From: JANQNX01 sp040217095
Lineage (GTDB): Bacteria > Pseudomonadota > Gammaproteobacteria > Eutrophobiales > Eutrophobiaceae
DNA: 64,000 bases
Direction of reading: 5' to 3'
Assembly (NCBI GenBank): GCA_965229565.1
Contig: OZ245888.1
Location: 1,674,001 to 1,738,000, forward strand
The notes under the pieces were generated by a model. That model had not been told where the DNA came from. It searched no databases and saw only the letters and a list, made by a program, of their open reading frames with translations. Below are positions 33,553 to 42,168 of the stretch, piece after piece. The stretch's first letter is position 1, and each line of letters opens with the position of its first letter. A program made the position numbers and the translations under genes.

Positions 33553-34107
33553 ATGGATCAAGCTGCAGATTCGGACGAGGCCTTGATGATGCGCTATGTC
33601 AAAGGAGACATGGCTGCATTTGAAATGTTATATGAACGCCATAAAGGCCCAATCTATCGTTACCTGTTAAGGCTGAGTCGTAACGAGACGGTTGCCGAGG
33701 AATTGTTCCAGGAGGTCTGGATGAAATTGATCAAGACCAGCGAATCATTTTCAGAAACCATGCGGTTTGCCAAATATTTTTACAAGCTGGCACATAACCA
33801 CTTTATCGATTATTACCGCAAGCAAAAAATCAGGGAAGTCATAAACCAGGCAGCTGATGCCGTTGCCGTGATGACATTACCCGCAGAGGGTGATCCGGAG
33901 CAGGCATTAAGCATGGAGCAGATGGTCGACCAGTTTGACCATGCGCTGAATTCGTTGCCACGAGAGCAGCTTGAGGTATTTTTATTGAAAGAAGAGGCCG
34001 GAATGAAGTTACAGGAAATCGCCGAGGTGATCGGTGTTGATTATGAAACAGCCAAGAGCCGCATGCGTTACGCGGTTGGTAAATTAAAAACAGTCTTGAG
34101 AAATTAA
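33553..34107 (+). CDS. ECF-type RNA polymerase sigma factor
   Basis: A 184-residue sigma factor with region 2 at about 15-85 (FEMLYERHKGPIYRYLLRL, AEELFQEVWMKLI, NHFIDYYRK) and region 4 at about 120-180 (LNSLPREQLEVFLLKEEAGM, LQEIAEVIGVDYETAKSRM). Regions 1 and 3 are missing, as expected for ECF factors. The ATG at 33553 is used; an in-frame GTG lies at 33544. It is directly followed, with no gap, by a membrane protein gene, the classical placement of an anti-sigma factor. A nine-base-pair hairpin at 33508-33529 lies between it and the VWA gene. Confidence 0.92.
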   Translation: MDQAADSDEALMMRYVKGDMAAFEMLYERHKGPIYRYLLRLSRNETVAEELFQEVWMKLIKTSESFSETMRFAKYFYKLAHNHFIDYYRKQKIREVINQAADAVAVMTLPAEGDPEQALSMEQMVDQFDHALNSLPREQLEVFLLKEEAGMKLQEIAEVIGVDYETAKSRMRYAVGKLKTVLRN

Positions 34108-34890
34108 ATGACAACAGAGCCAACTGACGAAGAACTGGAACAGTTTATGGGTGAAAACTCATCACTGTCACGGCGCTATCGTGAGTCACATGGCGAATTG
34201 CCACCGGCAAGGCTGGACGATCATATTCTTGCTGCGGCCAGGGCAAAAAGAGATGCCAGTAATAACAACAAGCGACGACTCGTAAAAAGACCTGCCTGGA
34301 CTATTCCGGTTTCTATTGCCGCCATCATGGTCTTGTCGGTTAGCCTGGTAACGACCATGCAGCAACAAACAACCGAACCCATGCCAATGTCGGTTACTGA
34401 TGAAATAAAGATTGAAGCTGCATCTGCAGGTGCAAACGTGAAAAAGCGTGAGTCGAGCCTGTCCGAACCTGCGCTGGAGAAAAGGGAGTTTGAACAGAAA
34501 TCAGCAAGGCAGGTACCACCAGCTGCAGACATAATATTGAAAGAGACCTCACAACAATCTACTCCTTTGAAAAGACCCATGTCTCCTGAAAGTGTTGAAC
34601 TGATGCAAGACTACTCGGCAGATACAATGCCCTCTGAATCCAGGGTGCAAGCTGAAGTAGATCCAGCAACTACATCCAGCCTGATGCAGGGTTCAGTACC
34701 TGAGCGGGGAAGTCTGACCGACGAGGAAGCGATACTAATTCGTAAGCTTCGCGAGTTGATTGCCGGAGAAGAAGTCGTCGAGGCAAGGCAGGTAGTTCGT
34801 GATTTCCGAAAGGCAAACCCGACGTATAGCGATGCCGCTTTATTGAAATTAATTGGAAAAGACTGGTATCAATTATTGTTAACAGAATAA
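34108..34890 (+). CDS. Putative anti-sigma factor, single-pass membrane protein
   Basis: A 260-residue protein with a cytoplasmic N terminus of about 60 residues containing the helical LDDHILAAARAKRDA, one membrane segment near 65-86 (WTIPVSIAAIMVLSVSLVT), and a periplasmic part that is disordered in the middle and ends in a helical segment (LIRKLRELIAGEEVVEARQV...NPTYSDAALLKLIGKDWYQLL). No zinc-binding HxxxCxxC motif is present. The position immediately after an ECF sigma gene (ATG follows the sigma stop with no gap) and the topology suggest an anti-sigma factor; homology to known anti-sigma families is not obvious, so this is inference from context. Confidence 0.6.
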   Translation: MTTEPTDEELEQFMGENSSLSRRYRESHGELPPARLDDHILAAARAKRDASNNNKRRLVKRPAWTIPVSIAAIMVLSVSLVTTMQQQTTEPMPMSVTDEIKIEAASAGANVKKRESSLSEPALEKREFEQKSARQVPPAADIILKETSQQSTPLKRPMSPESVELMQDYSADTMPSESRVQAEVDPATTSSLMQGSVPERGSLTDEEAILIRKLRELIAGEEVVEARQVVRDFRKANPTYSDAALLKLIGKDWYQLLLTE

Positions 34891-34919
34891 AAAAAAGGGC
34901 CATGCATTTGCATGGCCCT
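34887..34919 (-). terminator. Terminator of the peroxiredoxin-glutaredoxin gene
   Basis: AGGGCCATGC pairs with GCATGGCCCT around ATTT at 34896-34919. On the minus strand it is followed by a run of eight T, so it ends the gene at 34958. It also overlaps the 3' end of the anti-sigma-like gene on the other strand, where the T tract is lacking. Confidence 0.8.
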
Positions 34920-34957
34920 GACTTAACACTAGAGAGTAGGGGTGGGGGAGATAAGTG

Positions 34958-35707
34958 TTAAGCGGCCTTCCTGTTTTTGTCTTTCAAGTAGGCCTCAAGA
35001 TCGTCGGCTGTACCAATCAGCTTGCCACCGATAAAGACCTGTGGCGTGGTAGTTGCACCAGAGATAGCACGTAATGAACGACTGGTAACACCGTGTCCAA
35101 GTTCAATCTCCTCGTAAGGCATGTTGTTTGCTTTCAGAGCCTTGCGAGCACGTTCGCAATGAATACAACCCTTACGTGAAATCAAAGAAACGAATTCAGG
35201 TTTATCAGCTTTAGCGTTGATGTAGTTCAACATGGTATCCGCATCGGAAACCTCGAAGGGGTCGCCTTCTACTTCCGGTTCGATAAACATCTTGTCAATG
35301 ACCTTATCCTTGACCAGCATGGAGTAGCGCCATGAACGTTTACCAAAACCGAGGTCGTCCTTGCTGACCAGCATGCCCATGCCATCGGTGAATTCGCCGT
35401 TGCCGTCAGGAATAACAGTGACGTTTTCTGATTCCTGGTTTTCTTTCCAGGCATTCATAACGAAAGTGTCGTTGACTGACATGCAGATAATTTCATCAAT
35501 GCCGTTCTGCTTGAATACCGGGGCCAGTTCGTTGAAACGTGGCAGGTGAGTGCTTGAACAGGTTGGCGTGAAAGCACCAGGCAGTGAAAACACAATCACG
35601 TTCTTACCGGCAAATAAATCATCGGTAGACACGTTTTTCCAGTCGCCGTTTTCGATTACTCTAAAAGTGGCGTCAGGTATTGTTTTACCTTCTCTATTTT
35701 CTAACAT
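34958..35707 (-). CDS. Hybrid peroxiredoxin-glutaredoxin
   Basis: A 249-residue fusion. Residues 1-165 are a Prx5-type peroxiredoxin with the peroxidatic Cys in PGAFTPTCSSTH; residues about 175-245 are a glutaredoxin with a CIHC site (RKGCIHCERARKAL) and TTPQVFIGG. The hybrid reduces peroxides using glutathione through its own glutaredoxin domain, as known for the Haemophilus PGdx. The ATG at 35707 is fixed by AAGGAG upstream; the in-frame ATG at 35758 is rejected. It is transcribed after, but separately from, the quinoprotein gene at 35839. Confidence 0.95.
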   Translation of the reverse strand: MLENREGKTIPDATFRVIENGDWKNVSTDDLFAGKNVIVFSLPGAFTPTCSSTHLPRFNELAPVFKQNGIDEIICMSVNDTFVMNAWKENQESENVTVIPDGNGEFTDGMGMLVSKDDLGFGKRSWRYSMLVKDKVIDKMFIEPEVEGDPFEVSDADTMLNYINAKADKPEFVSLISRKGCIHCERARKALKANNMPYEEIELGHGVTSRSLRAISGATTTPQVFIGGKLIGTADDLEAYLKDKNRKAA

Positions 35708-35838
35708 TAATAACTCCTTGGTTAAATTACGATGGTTAGATGGTAGACAACTAAACAAGTTCTTGGAATTTTAATGTTTTTATGAGATTGATAGTTTCAG
35801 GCTATCAAGCCAGGAAGCAGGTACAGTAGACGGTTTAC

Positions 35839-37599
35839 TTATTCCTCGACGCTGAACGTCAGGATCTCATCCCCGGTGGGGTAGCCGTAGAGCTGGTTTC
35901 CGCCGGCAGCCACGGATATATATTGCTTACCGTTGAGTACGTAGCTAACTGGCGGGGCGTTGACGCCATATTCTGACTGATACTGCCATAGCAGTTCGCC
36001 ACTTTCTGCATCGAAGGCATTGAAGTTGCCATTGCCTTCCCCGGTAAATACCAGTTCTCCCGCGGTCACCAGCGCACCACCCACCATGGGGTCTTCTACT
36101 TGTCTTTGCCACTCGATATTTCCCGTGGTGACATCGATCGCGGTAAAGCTGCCGTAGTCCGGTTCATCGGTTTTCTGAAAGAACGTGTAACTACTCCAGG
36201 GACGGCCGGGGCGTGGTACCAGTTCCCGCGCATAGAACATGGAAGGCTGGTAGATGCCCATGATGTACACTTTCTGTGTCTCCGGGTTGAGTGCCACGGG
36301 CGACCATGACGAGGCGCCCAGTGTGCCCGGCACAATGCGCGTGCCCTCTGCAGAAGGCAGGGCAAACAGGTTTTCCTGCTTGATAAAAGGCTCGGAGAGA
36401 CGGATTAATTCGCCGGTTTCACGGTCATGGATGAAAAACCAGCCAAGTTTACTGGCCTGTCCGACTGCCTTGATGGTGTTACCGTTTTCCTCGTAATCAA
36501 ATAGTACGGGTGGACTGGCCACGTCATAGCCCCAGCGGTCATGCGGAACCTGTTGATAGTGCCAGCGCAGTTCCCCGGTCTTGATATCCAGTGCTACCAG
36601 GCTAACCGTATACAGGTTGTCACCGGGGCGAGTCGAACCCTCCATCTGCGGCGATGGATTGCCAGTACCAATGTATAGTAGGCCAAGCTCCGGATCGATT
36701 GCCGGGGTTGTCCAGACAGAGCCTCCACCGAGACGCCAGGAATCCTCGTATTGTTGTGCTATTTGCTGTTCTTTTTGTATGTCGCGGTTCAGACGCGGAC
36801 CATAATCCAGCTGTGTAGTCCAGGCTCCTTCCCAGCCCTCCTCAGGGACGCTGTACCAACGCCATAGTTCTTCTCCTGTCTCGGCATCATAGGCCGCGAG
36901 GAAACCTCGCAGGCCATGTTGACCACCGGCAAAACTGCCCACGGACAAAACCGACTCTCCATCGACTTCCTGCTCCAGGTGCAGGCCATAGCCGGCGCCT
37001 GTTATCCCGATATAAACCACACCATCATAGACTTGCGGTGCCAGGTTGGCGCTGTAACCGGTTTGCCCGGTTTGTTGTGCTCCCTTGAGTTCCTCGATGC
37101 CGGTAATAGCGACGATATTTTCAGCGTTGCCGGCCGTGGTATCGGTAATCGGTCGTTCCCAAACCAGCTCACCGGAGGTCTTGTCCAGGGCCAGCAGGCG
37201 ACCATCAATGGTGACAGTAAATATCCTGTCACCGGAAAGGGCCGGTCCCCTGTTGGCTGGTCCACAACAATAGTTGTCCGTGGTAAGTTGATGGTAATAA
37301 CGCCAGATTTCAGTGCCGGTATCTGCCTGGAGGGCAATCACATCATTGTAGGGAGTAGTGATATACATGATGCCATTCTCAACCAGTGGATTGGTCTGGA
37401 AGGTGGCTTTTTTTCCGGTTCGATAACGCCAGGCCAGCTTTAATTGTTTGACGTTATCACGGTTGATCAGGGTGAGGGGGCTGTAACGCTGGTTGTTGTA
37501 GTCATTACCGTACAACAGCCAATCAGTATTTGTCTCAGTAGCGCATCCGTGCAGCCATAGCGCGGCACACAGTAGCGGCAGTGCGCCCATGTTTTTCAT
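35839..37599 (-). CDS. PQQ-dependent dehydrogenase (lipoprotein, no cytochrome domain)
   Basis: A 586-residue eight-bladed beta-propeller quinoprotein. It has a signal peptide with a possible lipobox (LHGC, Cys 19), the vicinal cysteines C111-C112 in NYCCGPANRG that stack on PQQ, and multiple tryptophan-docking repeats (ALDIKTGELRW, AFDAESGELLW). The active-site loop reads HDRWGYDVASPP: the second Asp (359) is kept, but the position that is usually the first Asp of WDYD is Gly 357. Substrate cannot be deduced. There is no fused cytochrome c, so electrons must pass to a separate carrier or a quinone. It is divergent from the BASS transporter at 37673. Confidence 0.85.
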   Translation of the reverse strand: MKNMGALPLLCAALWLHGCATETNTDWLLYGNDYNNQRYSPLTLINRDNVKQLKLAWRYRTGKKATFQTNPLVENGIMYITTPYNDVIALQADTGTEIWRYYHQLTTDNYCCGPANRGPALSGDRIFTVTIDGRLLALDKTSGELVWERPITDTTAGNAENIVAITGIEELKGAQQTGQTGYSANLAPQVYDGVVYIGITGAGYGLHLEQEVDGESVLSVGSFAGGQHGLRGFLAAYDAETGEELWRWYSVPEEGWEGAWTTQLDYGPRLNRDIQKEQQIAQQYEDSWRLGGGSVWTTPAIDPELGLLYIGTGNPSPQMEGSTRPGDNLYTVSLVALDIKTGELRWHYQQVPHDRWGYDVASPPVLFDYEENGNTIKAVGQASKLGWFFIHDRETGELIRLSEPFIKQENLFALPSAEGTRIVPGTLGASSWSPVALNPETQKVYIMGIYQPSMFYARELVPRPGRPWSSYTFFQKTDEPDYGSFTAIDVTTGNIEWQRQVEDPMVGGALVTAGELVFTGEGNGNFNAFDAESGELLWQYQSEYGVNAPPVSYVLNGKQYISVAAGGNQLYGYPTGDEILTFSVEE

Positions 37600-37672
37600 T
37601 ATTGTTATCCCTTTTGCTCTTTCTGTTACAGTTTAGCGACATTTAACAGACAGACAATCCCCGTTTGTGAGC

Positions 37673-38587
37673 ATGATTCGTAACACAACTTTGTTGTTTC
37701 CACTTGGAGCCATCTTGATATCGGTGTTTTCCTGGCTGGCTCCGGGCGTGTTGTCAGGCTACGTCGCCGCAATTGTGCCACTGCTTGGGCTGGTCATGTT
37801 TTCCATGGGACTATCACTGGATTTCAAGGATTTTAAGCTGGTTTTCGTGCGTCCGGGCTGGATTGCACTCGGGGTAAGTTTGCAATACCTGTTAATGCCT
37901 CTCATTGCATGGGTATTATCAAACCTGCTGGAATTCCCGGTTGTTGTAGCGGCCGGCATGATCCTGATCGGGGCATGTCCAGGTGGTACGGCTTCGAATA
38001 TCATTTGCTACCTGGCCAGGGGTAACGTGGCCCTGTCAATTACGCTAACATCAACTTCTACATTACTGGCAATAATACTGACACCGTATTTGACTTATTT
38101 ATATGTCGACAAAAGTATCGATGTTCCTGTGTTAATGATGATGAAGAGCCTGTTGCTGATAATCATAATTCCCGTGCTATCAGGCATCGTGCTTAATCAC
38201 TATTTTCGTTCAAGACTGGCACCGTTGAAACAATACCTGCCAACCCTGTCCATGCTATGTGTGATTTTTATCATTGGCATTATCGTGGCCAGGAATGAGG
38301 CTAACCTGTCTCAACTTGGCTTGTTACTAGTTGTTGCGGTTATCCTGCATAATTTACTTGGCCTGTTTAGTGGCTATTGGCTCACGCGAGTGCTGACAAG
38401 GGATCGGCAGATAGCAAAAACAATAGCCATAGAAGTGGGTATGCAAAACTCAGGGTTGGGCATTGTACTGGCCAACCAGTATTTTTCTGCAGCCGCGGCA
38501 CTGCCTGGTGTATTGTTCAGTATCTGGCATAACATCAGCGGCGCCCTGTTGGCGGGCCATTGGGCGAGAGCAAAGCAAAGCGAATGA
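37673..38587 (+). CDS. Bile acid:sodium symporter (BASS) family transporter
   Basis: A 304-residue membrane protein with about nine or ten hydrophobic helices. The conserved FSMGLSLDFKDF, the GACPGGTASNII motif of the crossover region and a later EVGMQNSGLGIVLA define the BASS family, which moves organic anions such as pyruvate, pantothenate or bile acids with sodium. Substrate is unknown. The ATG at 37673 (MIRNTTLLFP) is used; a GTG lies at 37667. It is divergent from the quinoprotein dehydrogenase and its stop overlaps the start of the following lipoprotein gene. Confidence 0.9.
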   Translation: MIRNTTLLFPLGAILISVFSWLAPGVLSGYVAAIVPLLGLVMFSMGLSLDFKDFKLVFVRPGWIALGVSLQYLLMPLIAWVLSNLLEFPVVVAAGMILIGACPGGTASNIICYLARGNVALSITLTSTSTLLAIILTPYLTYLYVDKSIDVPVLMMMKSLLLIIIIPVLSGIVLNHYFRSRLAPLKQYLPTLSMLCVIFIIGIIVARNEANLSQLGLLLVVAVILHNLLGLFSGYWLTRVLTRDRQIAKTIAIEVGMQNSGLGIVLANQYFSAAAALPGVLFSIWHNISGALLAGHWARAKQSE

Positions 38588-39312
38588 TTTCACAACAGAT
38601 ACTACGAAAAATACCGGGCAGGTTGTTTATTGTAATCGTTAGCCTGTCGTTGTTGATCTCCTGCTCCGGTCCTGATCCTACCTATTTTCCACTACAGTCA
38701 GGCTACAAGTGGCGCTATGACGTTGCCATGACCACCCGCGACGGACTCGAGAAGCAAAAATATATCCTCAATAACCTGGGTCCTAGTAAGCTGAATTCAG
38801 AACCGGTTTATGCGAGGCAGTCCCTGGATGGTACGTTACTGTACTACGCCATTGAGGATGATGAGATTCGCTACCTTGGCAGTGACAGTCGTGATGTACC
38901 GGGCGGGCAATTCAAACCCGATCAGCAAATAGTGATGAAACAACCGCTGGAATTGAATACCAACTGGGAGACCACCAGCCAAACCCGGTTGCTGAAAAAG
39001 ACCGGTCCACCACAGAAAACCGAGTTTCGTATCGTGGCCAGGGTGCCGCTGGATGTGTTGGTTGAGTCGTTAACAGAAACTGTCAGCGTGCCGGCCGGAA
39101 TCTTCAGTAACTGCCTGAAGATCAGGATGACCGGTTCCATGATGAAAGATGCGGGTAACTACGTCGGCATGACATTGATCAATGTCGAGGAGACGCGCTG
39201 GTATGCACCGGGTGTTGGCCTGGTAAAACTGGAGCGCCTGGAAACGACGCAAAGTGACGCGTTGGATAAAGGCTCACTGCTGGTCGAACTGGCTGATTAC
39301 GACGTAGGCTAA
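38584..39312 (+). CDS. Hypothetical lipoprotein after the BASS transporter
   Basis: A 242-residue exported protein. The ATG at 38584 overlaps the transporter stop codon (ATGA); the in-frame start at 38560 inside the transporter is unlikely. A signal peptide (LFIVIVSLSLLISCSG) ends in a lipobox with Cys near residue 27. The mature part begins with YFPLQSGYKWRYDV, a motif seen in many secreted beta-rich proteins of unknown function, and ends in a Trp/Tyr-containing TRWYAPGVGLVKLE that resembles DUF3108-like beta domains. I do not recognise a specific family. Coupling with the transporter suggests joint expression. Confidence 0.7.
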   Translation: MISQQILRKIPGRLFIVIVSLSLLISCSGPDPTYFPLQSGYKWRYDVAMTTRDGLEKQKYILNNLGPSKLNSEPVYARQSLDGTLLYYAIEDDEIRYLGSDSRDVPGGQFKPDQQIVMKQPLELNTNWETTSQTRLLKKTGPPQKTEFRIVARVPLDVLVESLTETVSVPAGIFSNCLKIRMTGSMMKDAGNYVGMTLINVEETRWYAPGVGLVKLERLETTQSDALDKGSLLVELADYDVG

Positions 39313-39882
39313 CTAGTCACGAAAGTCGTAAACCTGTTGTTCAGTGACCAGTACCTGCAATGGCACATCTGTTTCTTCTAGTGGCAGCCCATCTACCAGT
39401 TGTAATTCGAAGCATACGCCTATGCGGGTTTTTACCTGGTGCTGGTCAAACCAGCGATCGTAATAACCGCGCCCGTACCCAAGCCTGCCACCTTGCCTGT
39501 TGAATCCCAGCCCGGGCGTGATCACCAGGTCAAAAGGACCGGGATCAGCTTCATTGGCGGTTGGCGTGAGTATACCCATCCTGTCGGGTTGCAGTTCGTC
39601 CCAACCCGCAAACGGGATGGCAAGCATGGTGGTTTTGTCCACGATCTTCGGTACGGCGATGCGCAGGTTGCGCTCGAGGAAATTCTCCAGCATGGGCCGG
39701 GTATTGACCTCGGATAAATAGGAAATGTAGCAAAATACGGAACCAGCCCCTGACCAGGCATCGATTTTTTCCAGGTTTTTATAGATTTGCTGACTTTTCT
39801 TTATAATCTCATCCGGTGCCAGTTCGTTACGCATTTGCTTCAGCTGCGCTCGTAACCGGGCTTTTTCTTCATGTAATGTCAT
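39313..39882 (-). CDS. fau: 5-formyltetrahydrofolate cyclo-ligase
   Basis: A 189-residue ATP-dependent enzyme that turns 5-formyl-THF into 5,10-methenyl-THF, linking folate stores to C1 flow. The basic N terminus (KARLRAQLKQMRNEL), the PDRMGILTPT segment and the phosphate-binding GLGFNRQGGRLGYGRGYYDR are diagnostic. In E. coli the 6S RNA gene lies immediately upstream; none could be recognised in 39883-40119 by eye. It converges with the hypothetical lipoprotein gene and is divergent from rpsP. Confidence 0.94.
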   Translation of the reverse strand: MTLHEEKARLRAQLKQMRNELAPDEIIKKSQQIYKNLEKIDAWSGAGSVFCYISYLSEVNTRPMLENFLERNLRIAVPKIVDKTTMLAIPFAGWDELQPDRMGILTPTANEADPGPFDLVITPGLGFNRQGGRLGYGRGYYDRWFDQHQVKTRIGVCFELQLVDGLPLEETDVPLQVLVTEQQVYDFRD

Positions 39883-40119
39883 AGGTAATTAAAAATAGTA
39901 CATTAAAATCAATAAATTATGAAGATATAGTAATGCCGGATATTGCCTGCTTTACCCGCTTTTATTCCCGCTACTGACTGACCTTCCACGATAATCCCTG
40001 TGATAGGCAGAAATCGCGTGATTGCCTTTCTTTTTCCGGCTAAATACGTACAATAGCGCCTTTTTTCGGGGGCGATTTAGCACTTCTCGCCCAAGTATGA
40101 CAGAGGACAGCAAACAAAG

Positions 40120-40371
40120 ATGGTAACGATAAGATTGTCGCGCACGGGCGCCAAGAGAAAGCCTTTTTATCATATCGTGGTAATCGACAGTCGCAAACAA
40201 CGTGATGGTCGTTCAATCGAGCGCGTGGGCTACTTTAATCCCTGTGCGAAGGGTCAGGAAATTCCGCTGCAGATCGATATGGAACGTATAGATTACTGGG
40301 TAGCAAACGGCGCCCAGACATCAGAACGGGTTGCGAAACTGATTAAAGAAAACACGAAGGCCGCTGCTTAA
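40120..40371 (+). CDS. rpsP: 30S ribosomal protein S16
   Basis: An 83-residue ribosomal protein starting MVTIRLSRTGAKRKPFYHIV, the family signature, and ending with the usual VAKLIKEN tail. It opens the conserved rpsP-rimM-trmD-rplS operon. A TACAAT at 40049-40054 and a GC-rich hairpin near 40055-40075 lie in the leader and may form its promoter and attenuator, although no matching -35 was found at the right distance. Confidence 0.97.
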   Translation: MVTIRLSRTGAKRKPFYHIVVIDSRKQRDGRSIERVGYFNPCAKGQEIPLQIDMERIDYWVANGAQTSERVAKLIKENTKAAA

Positions 40372-40415
40372 GATAGCAGGGTCTATTCGTTCCACGGTTA
40401 TGGCCATGGTATCGA

Positions 40416-40937
40416 ATGCAAAACAATGAAGCGCTGTTAATACTGGGCCGTATTAACGGCGTGTTTGGTATAAAGGGCTGGCTAAAAGTGCTGTCCTTTA
40501 CCCGGCCACGAGAGAATATTTTTAACTACCAGGCACTGTTGCTGTCACAGGACGGGCAATGGCAGCCGGTTGATATAGAGTCCAGCCAGAAACGTGGTGA
40601 CCGGCTATTGTTGAAACTGGCAGGTGTGGATACTCCTGAAGCTGCTCGCCAGTACCTGGGTTGTGACCTGGGAATAGAACAAGGGCAGTTGCCAGTTTTA
40701 CCGGATGGCCAGTTTTACTGGCATCAATTGATAGGGCTAAACGTAGAAAACCTGGCAGGTAAGCAATTGGGCCGGGTGACGGATATCAGGGAAACCGGCG
40801 CTAATGATGTACTCGTTGTTGGCGCGGCTGACAACGACCAGCGCAAGATACTGATCCCGCTGGTAATGGATATCTATGTCAAACAGGTTGATTTGGACGC
40901 CGGGTTGATGCAGGTCGACTGGGAACTGGAAGAATAA
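40416..40937 (+). CDS. rimM: Ribosome maturation factor RimM
   Basis: A 173-residue protein that binds S19 and helps 30S head assembly. The N-terminal RimM beta barrel (LILGRINGVFGIKGWLKVLSF) and the C-terminal PRC-barrel (FYWHQLIGLNVEN, RETGANDVLVV as IRETGANDVLVV, ILIPLVMDIYVKQVD) are clear. Its stop overlaps the ATG of trmD (TAATG), typical for the operon. Confidence 0.96.
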   Translation: MQNNEALLILGRINGVFGIKGWLKVLSFTRPRENIFNYQALLLSQDGQWQPVDIESSQKRGDRLLLKLAGVDTPEAARQYLGCDLGIEQGQLPVLPDGQFYWHQLIGLNVENLAGKQLGRVTDIRETGANDVLVVGAADNDQRKILIPLVMDIYVKQVDLDAGLMQVDWELEE

Positions 40938-41677
40938 TGTATCAGTTTGACGTGGTAACCCTGTTCCCGGAAATGTTTGCAGCCGTACTCGAACATGGTG
41001 TCACGGGGCGAGCGGTCAGGGAAAGGCATATTGGATTTAGAAGCTGGAATCCCAGGCATTTCAGCACGGACAAGCATCACACCGTTGATGACAGGCCTTA
41101 CGGCGGTGGCCCGGGCATGGTAATGATGTACGAGCCGGTTGTTGAGGCAATTGCCAGGGCTAAAAACCAGCAGCCAAAGGCCAGCGTTGTTTACCTGTCA
41201 CCCCAGGGGCGACGTATGACACAGCAGGCCGTCAGCCGGTTTGCAGAGGCGGATGGAATGGTGCTCGTATGTGGACGCTACGAGGGAATCGATGAGCGAA
41301 TTATCGAGTCGCATGTAGATGAAGAATGGTCTATCGGGGATTACGTCATCAGCGGCGGTGAACTGGCGGCCATGGTAGTAATAGACAGTATTAGTCGATT
41401 ATTGCCCGATGTGCTTGGACATGAAGACTCGGCTGCGCAGGATTCATTTATTGACGGATTGCTGGACTATCCGCATTATACGCGCCCTGAGAGGGTCAAC
41501 GCGCAGGCAGTCCCGGATGTACTGCTCAGCGGTAATCATGAGCAGATTCGACGCTGGCGGTTGAAACAGGCATTGGGCAAGACATGGCTGGTACGACCAG
41601 AGCTGCTAGGTGAGAAAGAGCTGGATAAAGAACAGCAACAATTGTTGGAAGAATTTATTGCTGAACATAAGCAATGA
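40937..41677 (+). CDS. trmD: tRNA (guanine-37-N1)-methyltransferase
   Basis: A 246-residue SPOUT methyltransferase that modifies G37 next to the anticodon and prevents frameshifting. The DDRPYGGGPGMVMM, VYLSPQGRRMTQ, VCGRYEGIDERII and SIGDYVISGGELAAMV segments form the trefoil-knot SAM site; the C-terminal half binds tRNA. Start overlaps rimM. Length and motifs are normal. Confidence 0.97.
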   Translation: MYQFDVVTLFPEMFAAVLEHGVTGRAVRERHIGFRSWNPRHFSTDKHHTVDDRPYGGGPGMVMMYEPVVEAIARAKNQQPKASVVYLSPQGRRMTQQAVSRFAEADGMVLVCGRYEGIDERIIESHVDEEWSIGDYVISGGELAAMVVIDSISRLLPDVLGHEDSAAQDSFIDGLLDYPHYTRPERVNAQAVPDVLLSGNHEQIRRWRLKQALGKTWLVRPELLGEKELDKEQQQLLEEFIAEHKQ

Positions 41678-41702
41678 TTAAGAGAAAACTGGAGTAATGA
41701 AG

Positions 41703-42059
41703 ATGGCGAATATTATAGAACAACTTGAGTCCGAGCAGATGACCAAAGAAGTCCCGGAATTTAATCCCGGTGACACTGTTGTAGTGCAGGTTAAGGTAAA
41801 GGAAGGACAGCGCGAAAGACTGCAGGCTTTTGAAGGAGTTGTTATCGCCGTCAAGAACCGCGGGTTGAATTCCTCCTTTACCGTGAGAAAGATTTCCTAC
41901 GGCGAAGGCGTTGAGCGTGTCTTCCAGACATACAGCCCCAGCGTCGCAGAAATACAGGTCAAGCGTCGTGGCGATGTACGCCGCGCCAAGCTTTATTACA
42001 TGCGCGACCGTCGCGGTAAGGCTGCACGCATCAAGGAAAAGATTAAAACTACTTCCTGA
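41703..42059 (+). CDS. rplS: 50S ribosomal protein L19
   Basis: A 118-residue ribosomal protein at the subunit interface. FNPGDTVVVQVKVKEGQRER and QAFEGVVIA are the family core, and the C terminus KLYYMRDRRGKAARIKEKI is typical. The ATG at 41703 is preferred over the in-frame ATG at 41697 because GGAG at 41691 is then eight bases away. It ends the rpsP operon. Confidence 0.96.
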   Translation: MANIIEQLESEQMTKEVPEFNPGDTVVVQVKVKEGQRERLQAFEGVVIAVKNRGLNSSFTVRKISYGEGVERVFQTYSPSVAEIQVKRRGDVRRAKLYYMRDRRGKAARIKEKIKTTS

Positions 42060-42072
42060 TTTATCCCTTTTC

Positions 42073-42097
42073 AGCGGACTGGCATCGCCAGTCCGCT
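42073..42097 (+). terminator. Hairpin after rplS, probable terminator
   Basis: An 11-bp perfect stem, AGCGGACTGGC with GCCAGTCCGCT around ATC. No T run follows on the plus strand, so it may instead protect the 3' end or require extra factors. Position after the rpsP operon favours a termination role. Confidence 0.5.
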
Positions 42098-42168
42098 ATC
42101 TGTACACTCAAGTCATGCATGCCTGCGCATGCAGAAATCTGAAATGACTGTTTCAGGCCCACACTGCA

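Noticed and set aside
39883..40119. 6S RNA gene next to the 5-formyl-THF cyclo-ligase gene
   Set aside because: The location is right for ssrS in this class, but no long bulged hairpin typical of 6S RNA could be recognised by eye.
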